DNA of 64,000 bases, from NCBI GenBank assembly GCA_963698395.1, contig CAVOQQ010000001.1, forward strand, positions 186,001 through 250,000. The letters are read 5' to 3'. The DNA comes from JBBQUN01 sp963698395 (GTDB lineage Bacteria > Actinomycetota > Acidimicrobiia > Acidimicrobiales > SZUA-35). The translations under genes were made by a program, and so were the position numbers. Below, piece by piece: positions 1-8,868 of this stretch (the first letter of the stretch is position 1; every line of letters begins with the position of its first letter). The notes beneath the pieces are model-generated. The model was not told where the DNA came from, did not search any database, and saw only the letters and a program-made list of their open reading frames with translations.

Positions 1-494
1 TCCGGCAGCGGGTAGGTGCCCTCGTATTCGACCGGGTTGGCGGTGGCGAGAACATGAAACGGCGGAGCAAGGTGGAAGGTCTCGCCTTCGACGGTGACCT
101 GTCGTTCCTGCATCGCTTCGAGCAGCGCGGCCTGGGTCTTGGGTGGGGTTCGGTTGATCTCGTCGGCGAGGAGCAGCCCGGCGAAGATCGGCCCCTTTCG
201 AAACGAGAACTCGTTGACCCGCTGATCGAAGATGAACGATCCGGTGAGATCGGCGGGGAGCAGATCGGGGGTGAACTGCGCCCGCGCGAACTCGAGGCCG
301 AGCGTCTGCGCAAACGAGCGTGCTGCGAGTGTCTTGCCGAGTCCGGGAAAGTCCTCGAGGAGGACATGCCCACCGGCGAGGATGGCGCTGAGAACCAGCG
401 TGAGCGGTTCTCGCTTGCCGATCACGGCCGTTTCCACCTCGTCGAGGATTCGATTGGCCAACGACGAGACGTCCGAGAGTTCGAGCTGGTTCAC
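1..494 (-). CDS. MoxR-family AAA+ ATPase (partial, C-terminus off the left edge)
   Basis: The reverse strand encodes the first 164 residues of a MoxR-type AAA+ ATPase. A Walker A motif (EDFPGLGKT), the FTPDLLPADLTG stretch typical of MoxR proteins, Walker B (LLADEINR) and sensor 1 (LATANPVEYEG) are all visible. MoxR ATPases are chaperone-like partners of VWA or DUF58 proteins and act in the cytoplasm, often on membrane complexes. The GTG start at 494 follows a GAAGGA ribosome site. Two membrane-protein genes lie just upstream on the same strand (529-1781), which is the usual moxR / DUF4129 layout. The rest of the gene is outside the window. Confidence 0.93.
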   Translation of the reverse strand, partial: MNQLELSDVSSLANRILDEVETAVIGKREPLTLVLSAILAGGHVLLEDFPGLGKTLAARSFAQTLGLEFARAQFTPDLLPADLTGSFIFDQRVNEFSFRKGPIFAGLLLADEINRTPPKTQAALLEAMQERQVTVEGETFHLAPPFHVLATANPVEYEGTYPLP

Positions 495-528
495 GTGGTT
501 CCTTCGTGCGGTGTCGCGGGGGTGGAAG

Positions 529-1056
529 TCAAAGCGCTTCGATGCGTGAGAGCGTGGTGGCGAGGGCATTCCGCCGAGTCATCGCCCGAGCGGTGGCAGG
601 ATCGGTGACGAAGCGGGTGAGGTCTGGTCCCAGAATCGTTGCTGCGGTTTCTGGGCTGGATGCCCGGTCGACGCCGTGTTCTGTCAGCAGGTGGTCGTCG
701 ATCAGTTCGACCAATCCTTCGACGATGGCGTCGGTTGGATCGAAGCGGTCGGTCTTGCCGACGGGAGTCGACTGGAGTGGCGAGGAAGCGCTGGCGAGGC
801 GTGCTCGTAGGAGCCGGACCCGCCCGTCGACGTGTGCTGCGTCGTTGCTCGGTTGTCGGTACTCCTGCCATACGATGGATTCGACTCGACTCGGCAGCGT
901 CGTGACCAGCCACACGGTGACCACGACCGCGAGCACCATCATCGCAACGAGACCAAGCCGCGGACTCATCGCCACTCCCGCTGCCGCCATCAGGACGAGC
1001 GCGACGCCTCCGGCAAGGAACCGGCGATCGAGGGCAGTCACCTCGCCCCGAGTCAT
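529..1056 (-). CDS. Small two-TM membrane protein of the moxR operon
   Basis: 175 residues. Two hydrophobic segments lie near residues 13-28 and 35-52, followed by a roughly 120-residue soluble, mostly helical tail. I do not recognise a named family. Its start overlaps the stop of the DUF4129 gene by four bases (ATGA at 1053-1056) and the MoxR gene follows 34 bp downstream, so it is very probably co-transcribed with both. Operons of this type encode membrane proteins working with MoxR, sometimes in cell-envelope or transglutaminase contexts. The role is inferred from position only. Confidence 0.8.
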   Translation of the reverse strand: MTRGEVTALDRRFLAGGVALVLMAAAGVAMSPRLGLVAMMVLAVVVTVWLVTTLPSRVESIVWQEYRQPSNDAAHVDGRVRLLRARLASASSPLQSTPVGKTDRFDPTDAIVEGLVELIDDHLLTEHGVDRASSPETAATILGPDLTRFVTDPATARAMTRRNALATTLSRIEAL

Positions 1057-1781
1057 CTGCTGGATTCCGCTGCCGGGCGCACCGGGTCGGCATCGTGGCT
1101 CGACAGGGAGCGATGGAGTCGGTCCAAGGCTTCGAGTGCTGACCGGCGTGACGTCTCGTCGAGGGTGTGTTCGGAGAAGCGAGCTTCTCGATACCGCGTG
1201 GCCAGTTCCCGGATGGCCTCGTCGTCGACGCTGTAGGCCGCGAGGACCCGCTCGGTGAACTCGGCCGAGGTGTCAGCGGGATGACGAGACAAGCCTGCCG
1301 TCGCAACATCGTGTTCGAGTCGAAGCCAACAGCGGACGATGGCATTGCGTGGTTCACCGGTGAGCAGTTCGGCGCGCTGGGCTGCTGCCTCATCGACGAC
1401 GGCCGCAGCAACGTCGGGAAGTACTTCGAAGCCGGGATCGGTCGATCGTTGGCGATGCCATCGCAACCTCGGCCGCCGTCGCCATGCTGTCACGAGACCG
1501 ACGACGGCCAGAACGATGGCAACGATCCCGATCGCATACAAGACGAGTTCGAGCAGCGTCTCCAACCAATCGGGGATGATCACCGGGGTCGGTTCCTCAC
1601 CGGTGATCGGCAGCGAGCCGATGATGGGCGGCGGCTCCTCGACGAGCGGCAACTCGTCTTGCTGGAGGTAGGTCCACGACGGCCATCCGCCGAGGTCGAC
1701 CTGGGCCGACGTGGAGACGGCTGCGAACAACACACATGAGAACGCGCCGGCGAGAACGGACAGCGCGACTCGGCGGTTCAT
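1053..1781 (-). CDS. DUF4129-type membrane protein
   Basis: 242 residues. An N-terminal signal peptide (about residues 1-26, ending STSA) is followed by a short Pro/Glu-rich extracytoplasmic segment, one transmembrane helix around residues 75-100 and a cytoplasmic C-terminal domain. In that domain the run RCWLRLEHDVATAGLSRHPADTSAEFTERVL is broken here as RCWLRLEHDVA and PADTSAEFTERVL, both characteristic of DUF4129 proteins, where the domain often follows transglutaminase-like regions. It is the first gene of a minus-strand operon with the small membrane protein and moxR. Function is unknown; an envelope role is the usual guess. Confidence 0.82.
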   Translation of the reverse strand: MNRRVALSVLAGAFSCVLFAAVSTSAQVDLGGWPSWTYLQQDELPLVEEPPPIIGSLPITGEEPTPVIIPDWLETLLELVLYAIGIVAIVLAVVGLVTAWRRRPRLRWHRQRSTDPGFEVLPDVAAAVVDEAAAQRAELLTGEPRNAIVRCWLRLEHDVATAGLSRHPADTSAEFTERVLAAYSVDDEAIRELATRYREARFSEHTLDETSRRSALEALDRLHRSLSSHDADPVRPAAESSR

Positions 1782-1864
1782 GCGCCGACACTAGTGCGCC
1801 GGCTTCGAAGCACCCAGGCCAGACACCGGTCTCGATGGCCGGCGAGCATGGCCCGCGGGTTGGT

Positions 1865-2740
1865 TCAGCCCAGTCCGGTCAGTCCGAACATCGTCTCGGC
1901 TTCGGCGGTGGCACCGACGATCAGTCGTTCGAGATCCTCGGCGTTCATCTGAACGTCACGGGGCAGTTGCAGACGCAGCTCGTTCGCCAGCGCTCCAGCA
2001 CTGGCCTCGCCCTGGGTCGACGGCATGACCGACGAGAACATCGCCAGGTCGGCAACGTGGACGATGGCGGTGAGACGTTCGGCGATCGAGACGGGCACCG
2101 AGCGCGGCCGGTGGTGGTTCTCGATCGAGTCGGCGATCACGGCAGGGATCGACCACTTCCGACAGGCCAGACCGCCGATTTGGGCGTGGTCGAGCCCACA
2201 GATCGCCCGCTCATACCGCACGAGCTCTTCGGGGGAGTCCCAGTTGCTCTCGTCGACCCGGCGGAGTTGGTCCGGCGCCTCTTGGAACATGACGAAGCGG
2301 CCGACGTCGTGCAGGAGCCCGGCCAGGTAGGCCTCTTCGGGGTTGATGCCGGGTGGTCGAGCATGGGCGACGAGCGCTCGACTCATCACCGCAACGTGGA
2401 TCGAGTGTCGCCACAGTCCGCGCTCCCAATCGTCACGGGGGACGAACACCCGGGTGACGCCGAGGTTCATGATCAGGTTGCTGGCGTTGAAGCTCCCGAT
2501 CCGGGCGATGGCAGCGCCCAACGTCGTGATCGGCGATGCGGGGGCGCTCGCAGCGGAGTTCGCCGCCCCGATCACTCGGATCGCGAAGTTCGGTTCCGCT
2601 CCGATGAGGGTGACGACCTTGTCGGCGTAGTCTCGATCGGCAGGGCTGAGGGCCATGAGCTGCGAGACGACCGCGGGAAGCACCGGCAGCTCGACGAGGT
2701 GATGCATCAGCCTCGCATGCAGCGATGGCGCATTTCGCAT
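1865..2740 (-). CDS. HDOD-domain protein
   Basis: 291 residues from the ATG at 2740, which has a GAGAGG ribosome site nine bases upstream; the longer open frame to 3022 has no coding character. Most of the protein is an HDOD domain: the start LPVLPAVVSQLMAL, the central NLIMNLGVT and the degenerate HD motif LLHDVGRFVMF are visible, followed by IENHHRP. HDOD proteins are signalling or regulatory proteins related to HD-GYP phosphodiesterases, generally without the full catalytic set. No second output domain is present. It is divergent from the phytanoyl-CoA dioxygenase gene across a 209 bp gap. Confidence 0.85.
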   Translation of the reverse strand: MRNAPSLHARLMHHLVELPVLPAVVSQLMALSPADRDYADKVVTLIGAEPNFAIRVIGAANSAASAPASPITTLGAAIARIGSFNASNLIMNLGVTRVFVPRDDWERGLWRHSIHVAVMSRALVAHARPPGINPEEAYLAGLLHDVGRFVMFQEAPDQLRRVDESNWDSPEELVRYERAICGLDHAQIGGLACRKWSIPAVIADSIENHHRPRSVPVSIAERLTAIVHVADLAMFSSVMPSTQGEASAGALANELRLQLPRDVQMNAEDLERLIVGATAEAETMFGLTGLG

Positions 2741-2949
2741 GCAGCCATTCCTCTCTCGGTGACGAACCCAACGGTGGTGCTGTTGTTTTCGGTCGCCGAT
2801 AGGCAGAAATGAGTCGGCACCGTGCCCAGGAGTGAGCCGCGAGCCATTCCGTTGGCCGGTCCGGGTGGACTCGGAACGAATCCGCTGCAAACCTCCTGGC
2901 GGGATTGGCGGTCGAGCACGCCTGCGAATCCGACGATGAGGAGCCAACG

Positions 2950-3948
2950 ATGGACGGATCAGGCACCGGTGCAGAAGCCGATGACACCCTCGGTTGGGCT
3001 GGTCCCGCCCGTACCGATCCATCGGTCGTCGCGCTTCGCGAGCATCTCGAAGCGAACAGCGGGATCGTCGGACTGGAGATCCTCGACCCTTCAGAGATCG
3101 AGCGTGCCGTCAAGATCTTCGATCGCGATGGATTCGTCGTCATTCGCCATGCGCTGACCCAGGAACAGACCGAGACGCTCGCGGCCGGCGTCATGGACGC
3201 CGTTCGTGAGATCGTCGCCCTCGACACCGACCGTGCCGGCAACCGTGGTTCGCATCGGTACTCCTTCGGCGGCACGAGCGTGACTCGCAGCATGCTGCAC
3301 CGTCCCGAATGGCAGATGCTCGTCGACCTGCCGACGGTGACCCCGATCCTCACTGCCATCTTCGGCTCGGCCGACTACTCGGTTCGTGCGGCCAGCGGCG
3401 ACTTCAGTCTGCCCGGGGCCGTCGACTATCAGCCGCTGCACAGCGACATGCGCGACTTCGTCGATCCCGAGCGCTCACCGTTCAGTTCGTTCCGTGACCG
3501 CCGCGGCTTTCTCACGACCCGTGACCTCCCGTGCCCGTATGTCTGCGTCAACTTCCTTCCGTTCGACCAAACCGCCTCGAACGGTCCGACGCGTCAGATT
3601 CCCGGCACGCAACATGCACGGGAGGCGCCGCCGACACTCGAAGAGGAACCGGAGTGGATGCGGTTGAGCACGGTGTGCCCGGTGCCGGCCGGCTCGATCC
3701 AGATCCGTGATGTTCGGGCCTGGCACGGGGGAACGCCAAACCTCTCCGACCAGGTCCGGGCCATTCCGAACGTCGAGTACTACGCGCCGTGGTTCCGGGA
3801 GCCGACTGTTCCCGGGATCACCTACGCCGATCGCCAGAAGCTGTCCGAGCACGCCCAGCAGCTCACGCGATTCGTCGTGCAGGACTCGTCGGAACCGCTC
3901 GTGACGGGCTTCACGTTCCGGCCGCTGCGGGGCGCTCGTTCCGGTTGA
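2950..3948 (+). CDS. Phytanoyl-CoA dioxygenase family (PhyH) protein
   Basis: 332 residues from ATG 2950, preceded by GAGGAG at a good distance; an earlier ATG-like frame from 2905 lacks this site. The N-terminal segment FDRDGFVVIRHALTQEQ is typical of the PhyH superfamily of Fe(II)/2-oxoglutarate oxygenases. The iron-binding HxD is probably HSD in QPLHSDMRDF and the distal His lies in AWHGGTPNLSD, followed by an Arg for 2-oxoglutarate. Members hydroxylate diverse lipids, phosphonates or natural products, so the substrate cannot be named. It ends 12 bp from the convergent lipoprotein gene. Confidence 0.85.
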   Translation: MDGSGTGAEADDTLGWAGPARTDPSVVALREHLEANSGIVGLEILDPSEIERAVKIFDRDGFVVIRHALTQEQTETLAAGVMDAVREIVALDTDRAGNRGSHRYSFGGTSVTRSMLHRPEWQMLVDLPTVTPILTAIFGSADYSVRAASGDFSLPGAVDYQPLHSDMRDFVDPERSPFSSFRDRRGFLTTRDLPCPYVCVNFLPFDQTASNGPTRQIPGTQHAREAPPTLEEEPEWMRLSTVCPVPAGSIQIRDVRAWHGGTPNLSDQVRAIPNVEYYAPWFREPTVPGITYADRQKLSEHAQQLTRFVVQDSSEPLVTGFTFRPLRGARSG

Positions 3949-3960
3949 ACCGGGGGGCGC

Positions 3961-4691
3961 TCAACCCTCCGGAGGACAGGAGAAGGCGAAGGTGCCGGGC
4001 AGTGGCTCTGCCCCTTCACCGGTCATCAAGGCCGTGAGCTCGAGGAATACCGCTTCGCCGCTGACGCTCTGACCATCATCGGCGATGTCGTAGCTGGTGA
4101 CCACAAAGGATGAAGGCTCGGCACCGTCGGGCAGGTTGTACAACTCGAGCAGGCTCTCGCCCGACTCCCACTGCAGGTAGGGGTCGTCACTGTCGAGGCG
4201 AACCGTGCCGTTCTCCGTCCAGCCCTCCGATGTTCGATCGGCCCAGTCTTCTGGTGCGAACTCGAACGTGAACTGCACATTGTCTGGCTCGCTGGTGCTG
4301 ACGCCGTCGCCGCCAATCGCTCCGGCCATTGCGAAGCAGCGGGTGATCGTGAGGTCGTGGCGCTCGCCGGCGATCTCGATCGTTCCGGTTCCGCTTCCGC
4401 TCGGGGATGACTCGTCGTCCGACGATGCACTCTCTGGCTCCTCACCCGATGCCGCGGCGGTGGTGTCGGAGGAAGCACTGTCGGAGGAAGCACTGTCGGA
4501 GGAAGCACTGTCGGGGAAGCGCCGTCGGGCGAAGCACTGTCGGACGCGCTCGAGCCGCACGAGGTCGCCAGCAGGAGGGCAGCCGCGAGACAGCCCCACC
4601 GAAGGAGTCGAACGCGTGCCGTCGGGGTCGAGCGGCGTCGTTCGGGGCGCGGCGAGGCGTCGAGCGAGCTGGGCAGAGTCGGCGTGATCAT
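3961..4691 (-). pseudogene. Secreted lipoprotein, frameshifted inside a 15-bp repeat tract
   Basis: The reading frame from ATG 4691 (ribosome site GAGGGA) gives a basic N-terminus and a lipoprotein signal ending LLLATSC, so it would be lipid-anchored outside the membrane. After CGSSASDSASPDGAS the frame is lost. The next frame continues as DSASS repeats, an acidic Ser/Glu linker and a roughly 140-residue domain starting TIEIAGERHDLTITRCF and ending FAFSCPPEG. The break is one missing base in the C-run at 4513-4516 (minus strand). The C-terminal domain, with two cysteines, faintly recalls LpqH-type mycobacterial lipoproteins; this is weak. It may be a real null or phase-variable allele, or a sequence error. 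Confidence 0.75.
4467..4553 (-). repeat. 15-bp tandem repeat (DSASS codons) in the lipoprotein gene
   Basis: On the minus strand the unit GACAGTGCTTCCTCC occurs three times perfectly, preceded by two diverged units (GACAGTGCTTCGCCC and a 14-base GACGGCGCTTCCCC). The short unit is the one that breaks the reading frame. The repeat encodes a flexible Asp/Ser linker after the lipidated cysteine. Confidence 0.85.
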
Positions 4692-4827
4692 CGGTTCCCT
4701 CATGGATCAGTCAGTATCTTGCCAGGGCGCCAGCGGCGCCGTGACCAGGCGTGCAGTGTCTACTCCTACGCAACGCAGAAGTCGAAATGGCACTCGAGCG
4801 CGGCCCCGGCACGGTCAGGATCGCAGA

Positions 4828-4873
4828 ACCGCTCTGCTCGTTGACCGCTCTGCTCGTTGACCGCTCTGCTTGA
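4828..4873 (+). repeat. 16-bp tandem repeat, about 2.8 copies
   Basis: The unit ACCGCTCTGCTCGTTG repeats directly at 4828, 4844 and (partly) 4860. It ends nine bases before the ATG at 4882 and so occupies the probable promoter and leader of the maleylpyruvate-isomerase-like gene. Confidence 0.9.
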
Positions 4874-4881
4874 CTAGAGCC

Positions 4882-5649
4882 ATGGCTGCTCCAACGGTGA
4901 CCGAATTGATCGATGCTGTCGAGGAGGTGCTGATCGAAACGGTCGCGCTCGCACGGGGTCTCACGACGGCCGACGGGGATCGTCTCACCGACTGTCCTGG
5001 TTGGTCGGTCAAAGACAATCTGGCCCACATGGTCGGCCTCGAGCAGGTGCTCGCCGGGGCACCCGAACCGACCATCGAGCGCCTCGACCTGGACCACGTG
5101 CGCAACGATGTCGGTGCCTACATGGAGGCGCATGTCCAGGTTCGCCGTGGCCTCCCGTTGGTGTCGATCGTCGACGAGCTGGCGGGCTTGCTACCCCGGC
5201 GGATCGCTCAGCTCCGCGGGCTGGCTGCCGGGGGCGATCCCTTGGTCAAGGGACCCTTCGGCGAGCGGCCGCTCTCGAAATCCCTCCCGGTGCGAGTCTT
5301 CGATCTGTGGGCTCATGAGCAAGACATTCGCCGAGCGGTCGGTCAGCCGCCTCGCACCGATGGGCTGTCGTCGGCGGTTGCGCTACGCCAGTGCATGGCC
5401 GGGTGGTCGAAGGGTCTGCCTCATGCCGACCTGGGACTCGACGGTGAGCTGGTCATCGAGGTGACGGGGCCCGAACCATCCACCACCACGATCGTCCTCG
5501 GCGCCGGCGGGCCGACCGCAACGCTGCGGGGCGACCTCGGTGAACTCACGGGTGTCTTCTGTGGTCGCGGCCAGCTCGATGCCGGCCTGCTGCGTGGCGA
5601 CGCCGGGCTGATCGCCGGCTTGGCCGGGCACCTCGCCATGACGCCCTGA
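4882..5649 (+). CDS. Maleylpyruvate isomerase family mycothiol-dependent enzyme
   Basis: 255 residues from ATG 4882; a TTG four codons earlier is possible but unsupported. The N-terminal DinB-like four-helix domain carries DCPGWSVKDNLAHMVGLE and RVFDLWAHEQDIRRAVG, which supply the metal-binding His residues of the MDMPI/DinB family. A small C-terminal sterol-carrier-like domain follows. Family members use mycothiol as cofactor or substrate, which fits an actinobacterium. The exact reaction is unknown; the family also includes proteins annotated TIGR03083. The gene stands alone between the lipoprotein and the luciferase-like gene. Confidence 0.85.
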   Translation: MAAPTVTELIDAVEEVLIETVALARGLTTADGDRLTDCPGWSVKDNLAHMVGLEQVLAGAPEPTIERLDLDHVRNDVGAYMEAHVQVRRGLPLVSIVDELAGLLPRRIAQLRGLAAGGDPLVKGPFGERPLSKSLPVRVFDLWAHEQDIRRAVGQPPRTDGLSSAVALRQCMAGWSKGLPHADLGLDGELVIEVTGPEPSTTTIVLGAGGPTATLRGDLGELTGVFCGRGQLDAGLLRGDAGLIAGLAGHLAMTP

Positions 5650-5720
5650 ACGACGACCGGCATGGGAGCGGCTGATCGGCCAACCTGACGACGAAAGCCG
5701 ACACCGCTAACGTCCGCGTC

Positions 5721-6971
5721 ATGCGATTCGGGATCTTCTACGAACACCAACTTCCAAAGCCCTGGGCCGATGGCGACGAGGAAAAACTGTTGCTCGACGC
5801 CATCGAGCAGGTCGTGCTGGCCGACCGGCTCGGTATCGACAACGTCTGGGCGGTCGAGCACCACTTCCTCGAGGAGTACTCGCACTCATCGGCTCCCGAG
5901 GTCTTCCTTGCCGCATGTGCTGCGCGCACCGAGCGAATCCGGATCGGCCACGGCATCAAGCACACGCCGGCGAACTACAACCATCCGGCCCGAGTGGCCG
6001 AGGAGATCGCCACGCTCGACCTGATTTCTCGAGGTCGCGTCGAGTTCGGTATCGGCGAAGGCGCCACTCGTATGGAACTCGGTGGCTTCGACATCGCCGC
6101 CAAGAAGAAGCGAGCCATGAGCATCGAGGCCGGCGAACAGATCGCCAACATGATGGCGCTCACGCCCTATCCGGGTTTCGAGGGCGAGTCGTTCTCGTTC
6201 CCGTGTCGCAACGTCGTGCCGAAGCCGAGCCAGAAACCGCACCCGCCCATGTGGATCGCCTGCACCAACCGCTCGACCATCGAGCTTGCGGCCGAACTCG
6301 GGATCGGGGCCCTTGCCTTCTCGTTCGTCGACCCCGACGAGGCGGCCCACTGGGTGCAGTCCTACTACGACATCATCAAGAGCGATCGATGCGTTCCCAT
6401 CGGACACACGGTGAACGCCAACATCGCCTTGGTCACCGGGTTCTCGCTCCACGACGATCGAGCCGAGGCGATCCGCCGAGGCCGTGAAGGTTTCGAGTTC
6501 TTCAGCTACGCCATCGCCGCCATGGTGACCCAAGACAGCGTGCCTGGGCGCACCAGCCTGTGGTCCGACTTCCAGGCCATGCGAGGCCCTGGGGCCACCG
6601 ACGCCTTCATCGCGAAGGCAGAGGCCAAAGGCGACCGCTACTCCTCGGCCATCGGCACGCCTGCCGACGCAACCCGACATATTCGTGAGCTCGAGGCGAT
6701 CGGCGTCGACCAACTGATCTTCATCCAGCAGGCAGGGCGAAACCGCCACGAAGACATCTGTTCCTCGCTGGAGCTGTTCGCGAACGAGGTCATGCCCGAG
6801 TTCCACGAGCGCGAAGCCGAGCGGTTGGCCAAGAAGGAAGCGGAGCTCGCTCCCTACATCGAGGCGGCGTTGGCTCGTAAGCAGTGGATGCAGCCGTTGG
6901 CCGACAGCGAGATCCCGCTCGTGCCTGCCGCGGTGAAGAAGCCGCAAGTCCCTGCCGCCCAGTCCGTTTGA
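5721..6971 (+). CDS. Luciferase-like (LLM class) flavin-dependent oxidoreductase
   Basis: 416 residues, a full-length bacterial-luciferase-like TIM barrel. The N-terminus MRFGIFYEHQLPKPW, the WAVEHHFLEEYSHSSAP segment with its His pair, and RIRIGHGIKH followed by NHPARVAEEIATLDLIS are typical of the long luciferase alpha-chain type. Such enzymes bind FMN or F420 and oxidise aldehydes, alkanes or other hydrophobic substrates. A charged C-terminal tail of about 70 residues is extra. It precedes a Baeyer-Villiger monooxygenase on the same strand by 128 bp; a shared role is possible but not shown. Confidence 0.88.
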   Translation: MRFGIFYEHQLPKPWADGDEEKLLLDAIEQVVLADRLGIDNVWAVEHHFLEEYSHSSAPEVFLAACAARTERIRIGHGIKHTPANYNHPARVAEEIATLDLISRGRVEFGIGEGATRMELGGFDIAAKKKRAMSIEAGEQIANMMALTPYPGFEGESFSFPCRNVVPKPSQKPHPPMWIACTNRSTIELAAELGIGALAFSFVDPDEAAHWVQSYYDIIKSDRCVPIGHTVNANIALVTGFSLHDDRAEAIRRGREGFEFFSYAIAAMVTQDSVPGRTSLWSDFQAMRGPGATDAFIAKAEAKGDRYSSAIGTPADATRHIRELEAIGVDQLIFIQQAGRNRHEDICSSLELFANEVMPEFHEREAERLAKKEAELAPYIEAALARKQWMQPLADSEIPLVPAAVKKPQVPAAQSV

Positions 6972-7099
6972 GGAGAGCCCAGGTCACGTTTCGATCGCCG
7001 ATCGCCCCATGACTATGGTGCGCCACATGGGCGTGCGAGCCAGCGCCGTCCATCGATCCAAGCCGGGCGAGCCAGTCCGCCCATCGAAGGAGTTCCCAC

Positions 7100-8770
7100 A
7101 TGAGCAATGCGACGGAGTCGCATGATGTCCGTGAGGCGACCGAGTCGCATGATGTCCGTGAGGCGACCGAGTCGCATGATGTGGTGGTCATCGGCGCCGG
7201 GGTCTCGGGGATCTACCAGATCAAGAAGCTCACCGACCTCGGTATCGACGCCGTTCTGTTCGAGGCCGATGACGATCTTGGCGGGACCTGGTACCGCAAT
7301 CGTTACCCCGGGGCACGCTTCGATTCCGAGAGCTACACCTACGGCTACTCCTTCTCCAAGGAACTGCTCGATGAGTGGCACTGGAAGGAACGCTTCTCCG
7401 GGCAGCCCGAGAACCTCCGCTACCTGAATTACGTCGCCGACAAGTTCGACCTTCGGCGACACATGCGGTTCAACGCTCGGGTCGAGCGCATGACTTGGCA
7501 GGAAGACGAGCGGGTCTGGCAGCTCGAGTTGCAGGGTGGTGAGTGCGTCGTTGCCCGGTTCGTCATCACCAGTCTCGGACCGCTGTCGATCCCGACGCTT
7601 CCGAGTTACGAAGGCATGGACGAGTTCCAAGGCGAGGCATTCCACACCTACTCTTGGCCGAAGGAGCCCGTACCGCTCGAAGGGCGACGCGTCGGCGTGA
7701 TCGGCACCGGAGCAACCGGCATCCAGGTGATCAGCGCCATCGCCGACCAGGTCGCCGATCTCACCGTGTTCCAGCGCCGGCCCAACTGGAGTACCCCGCT
7801 CAACAATGCGCCGATCTCGGTCGAGGAGATGGCCGACATACGCAATCGCTACGACGAGATCTTCGCCAATTGCGCGGTATCGCCAGGCGGGTTCGAGCAC
7901 GTGCCCCGGCGAGGCTTCTGGGATCTCACGGCCGACGAGCGGCGGGCCGTCTGGGACGAGCTGTACGACCAGCCGGGCTTTGCCTTCCTCGCAGGGAACT
8001 TCGCCGAGATCTTCTATGACGAGGCTGCCAACCAAGAGATCTCCGAGTACGTTGCCGACCGCATTCGCCGGCGAGTGACCGATCCGGCCACCGCCGAGAA
8101 GCTGATTCCTCGCGATCATGGTTTCGGTCTGCAGCGACTGCCGCTCGAGACTCGCTACTTCGAGGCATACAACCGCGACAACGTGCACCTGGTCGACGTG
8201 ACGGCAACACCGATCGAACGGTTGACGCCGACCGGGCTGCAGACCACTGATGCGCACTACGACCTCGATCTGATCGTCTACGCCACCGGCTTCGATGCCA
8301 TCACGGGTGGTTACGACCGGATCGATATTCGCGGCGTCGGCGGGGAAGCCCTTGCCGACAAGTGGCGAGACAGCCCGAGCACCTACCTCGGCGTGCTCAC
8401 CCACGGCTTCCCGAACATGTTCATGGTGGCCGGCCCGCAGAGCGTGTCGGGTTCGACCAACTTCCCCCGAGCCATCGAGACCGGCGTCGACTGGATCACC
8501 GAGTTGTTGCAGCACGCACTCGACAGCGGCGCCTCCCGTGTCGATGCCGATCCCGAGGCCGAAGCCGAGTGGGTCCAGGAGATCATTCGGTCCTACGAGC
8601 GCTTGCTGTTGAAGACCAGCAAGGGTTGGTTCACCGGCTACAACTCCAACGTCGCCGGTCACCGAGAGGGCCAGGTTCGCTACCAGGCCTACTTCGGAGG
8701 GGCGCCGCAGTACACGACCAAAGTCGCCGAGGTCACCGCAGCGGGCTACGCAGGCATCAGTCTGGACTAG
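7100..8770 (+). CDS. Baeyer-Villiger-type flavin monooxygenase
   Basis: 556 residues from ATG 7100 with GAAGGAG eight bases upstream. The FAD Rossmann motif VVVIGAGVSG begins at residue 28, the NADPH motif VGVIGTGATG at about 198, and between them lies the Baeyer-Villiger fingerprint FxGxxxHxxxW as FQGEAFHTYSW (F176, H182, W186). This is the cyclohexanone/steroid monooxygenase class, which inserts oxygen next to a ketone or oxidises heteroatoms. The substrate is unknown. Residues 4-28 are an ATESHDVRE peptide repeated almost three times, a recent duplication ahead of the FAD domain. Confidence 0.92.
   Translation: MSNATESHDVREATESHDVREATESHDVVVIGAGVSGIYQIKKLTDLGIDAVLFEADDDLGGTWYRNRYPGARFDSESYTYGYSFSKELLDEWHWKERFSGQPENLRYLNYVADKFDLRRHMRFNARVERMTWQEDERVWQLELQGGECVVARFVITSLGPLSIPTLPSYEGMDEFQGEAFHTYSWPKEPVPLEGRRVGVIGTGATGIQVISAIADQVADLTVFQRRPNWSTPLNNAPISVEEMADIRNRYDEIFANCAVSPGGFEHVPRRGFWDLTADERRAVWDELYDQPGFAFLAGNFAEIFYDEAANQEISEYVADRIRRRVTDPATAEKLIPRDHGFGLQRLPLETRYFEAYNRDNVHLVDVTATPIERLTPTGLQTTDAHYDLDLIVYATGFDAITGGYDRIDIRGVGGEALADKWRDSPSTYLGVLTHGFPNMFMVAGPQSVSGSTNFPRAIETGVDWITELLQHALDSGASRVDADPEAEAEWVQEIIRSYERLLLKTSKGWFTGYNSNVAGHREGQVRYQAYFGGAPQYTTKVAEVTAAGYAGISLD
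7109..7183 (+). repeat. 27-bp in-frame tandem repeat at the 5' end of the monooxygenase gene
   Basis: The unit GCGACSGAGTCGCATGATGT... (27 bp, nine codons ATESHDVRE) starts at 7109, 7136 and, shortened to 21 bp, 7163. Copies differ at one third-codon position. The last copy runs directly into the beta-strand of the FAD-binding motif. Confidence 0.95.
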
Positions 8771-8868
8771 TCGCCGCCAGTCCCACGACGTGCTCGTTCC
8801 CGTGCGGTGGGCCGGCTTGTGGCACGTGGCTCCAGCGATTCCGGTGATCGCAACGGCATGCTGACGTC

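Noticed and set aside
7013..8662. 549-codon minus-strand open frame
   Set aside because: Antisense to the Baeyer-Villiger monooxygenase, whose motifs are complete on the plus strand.
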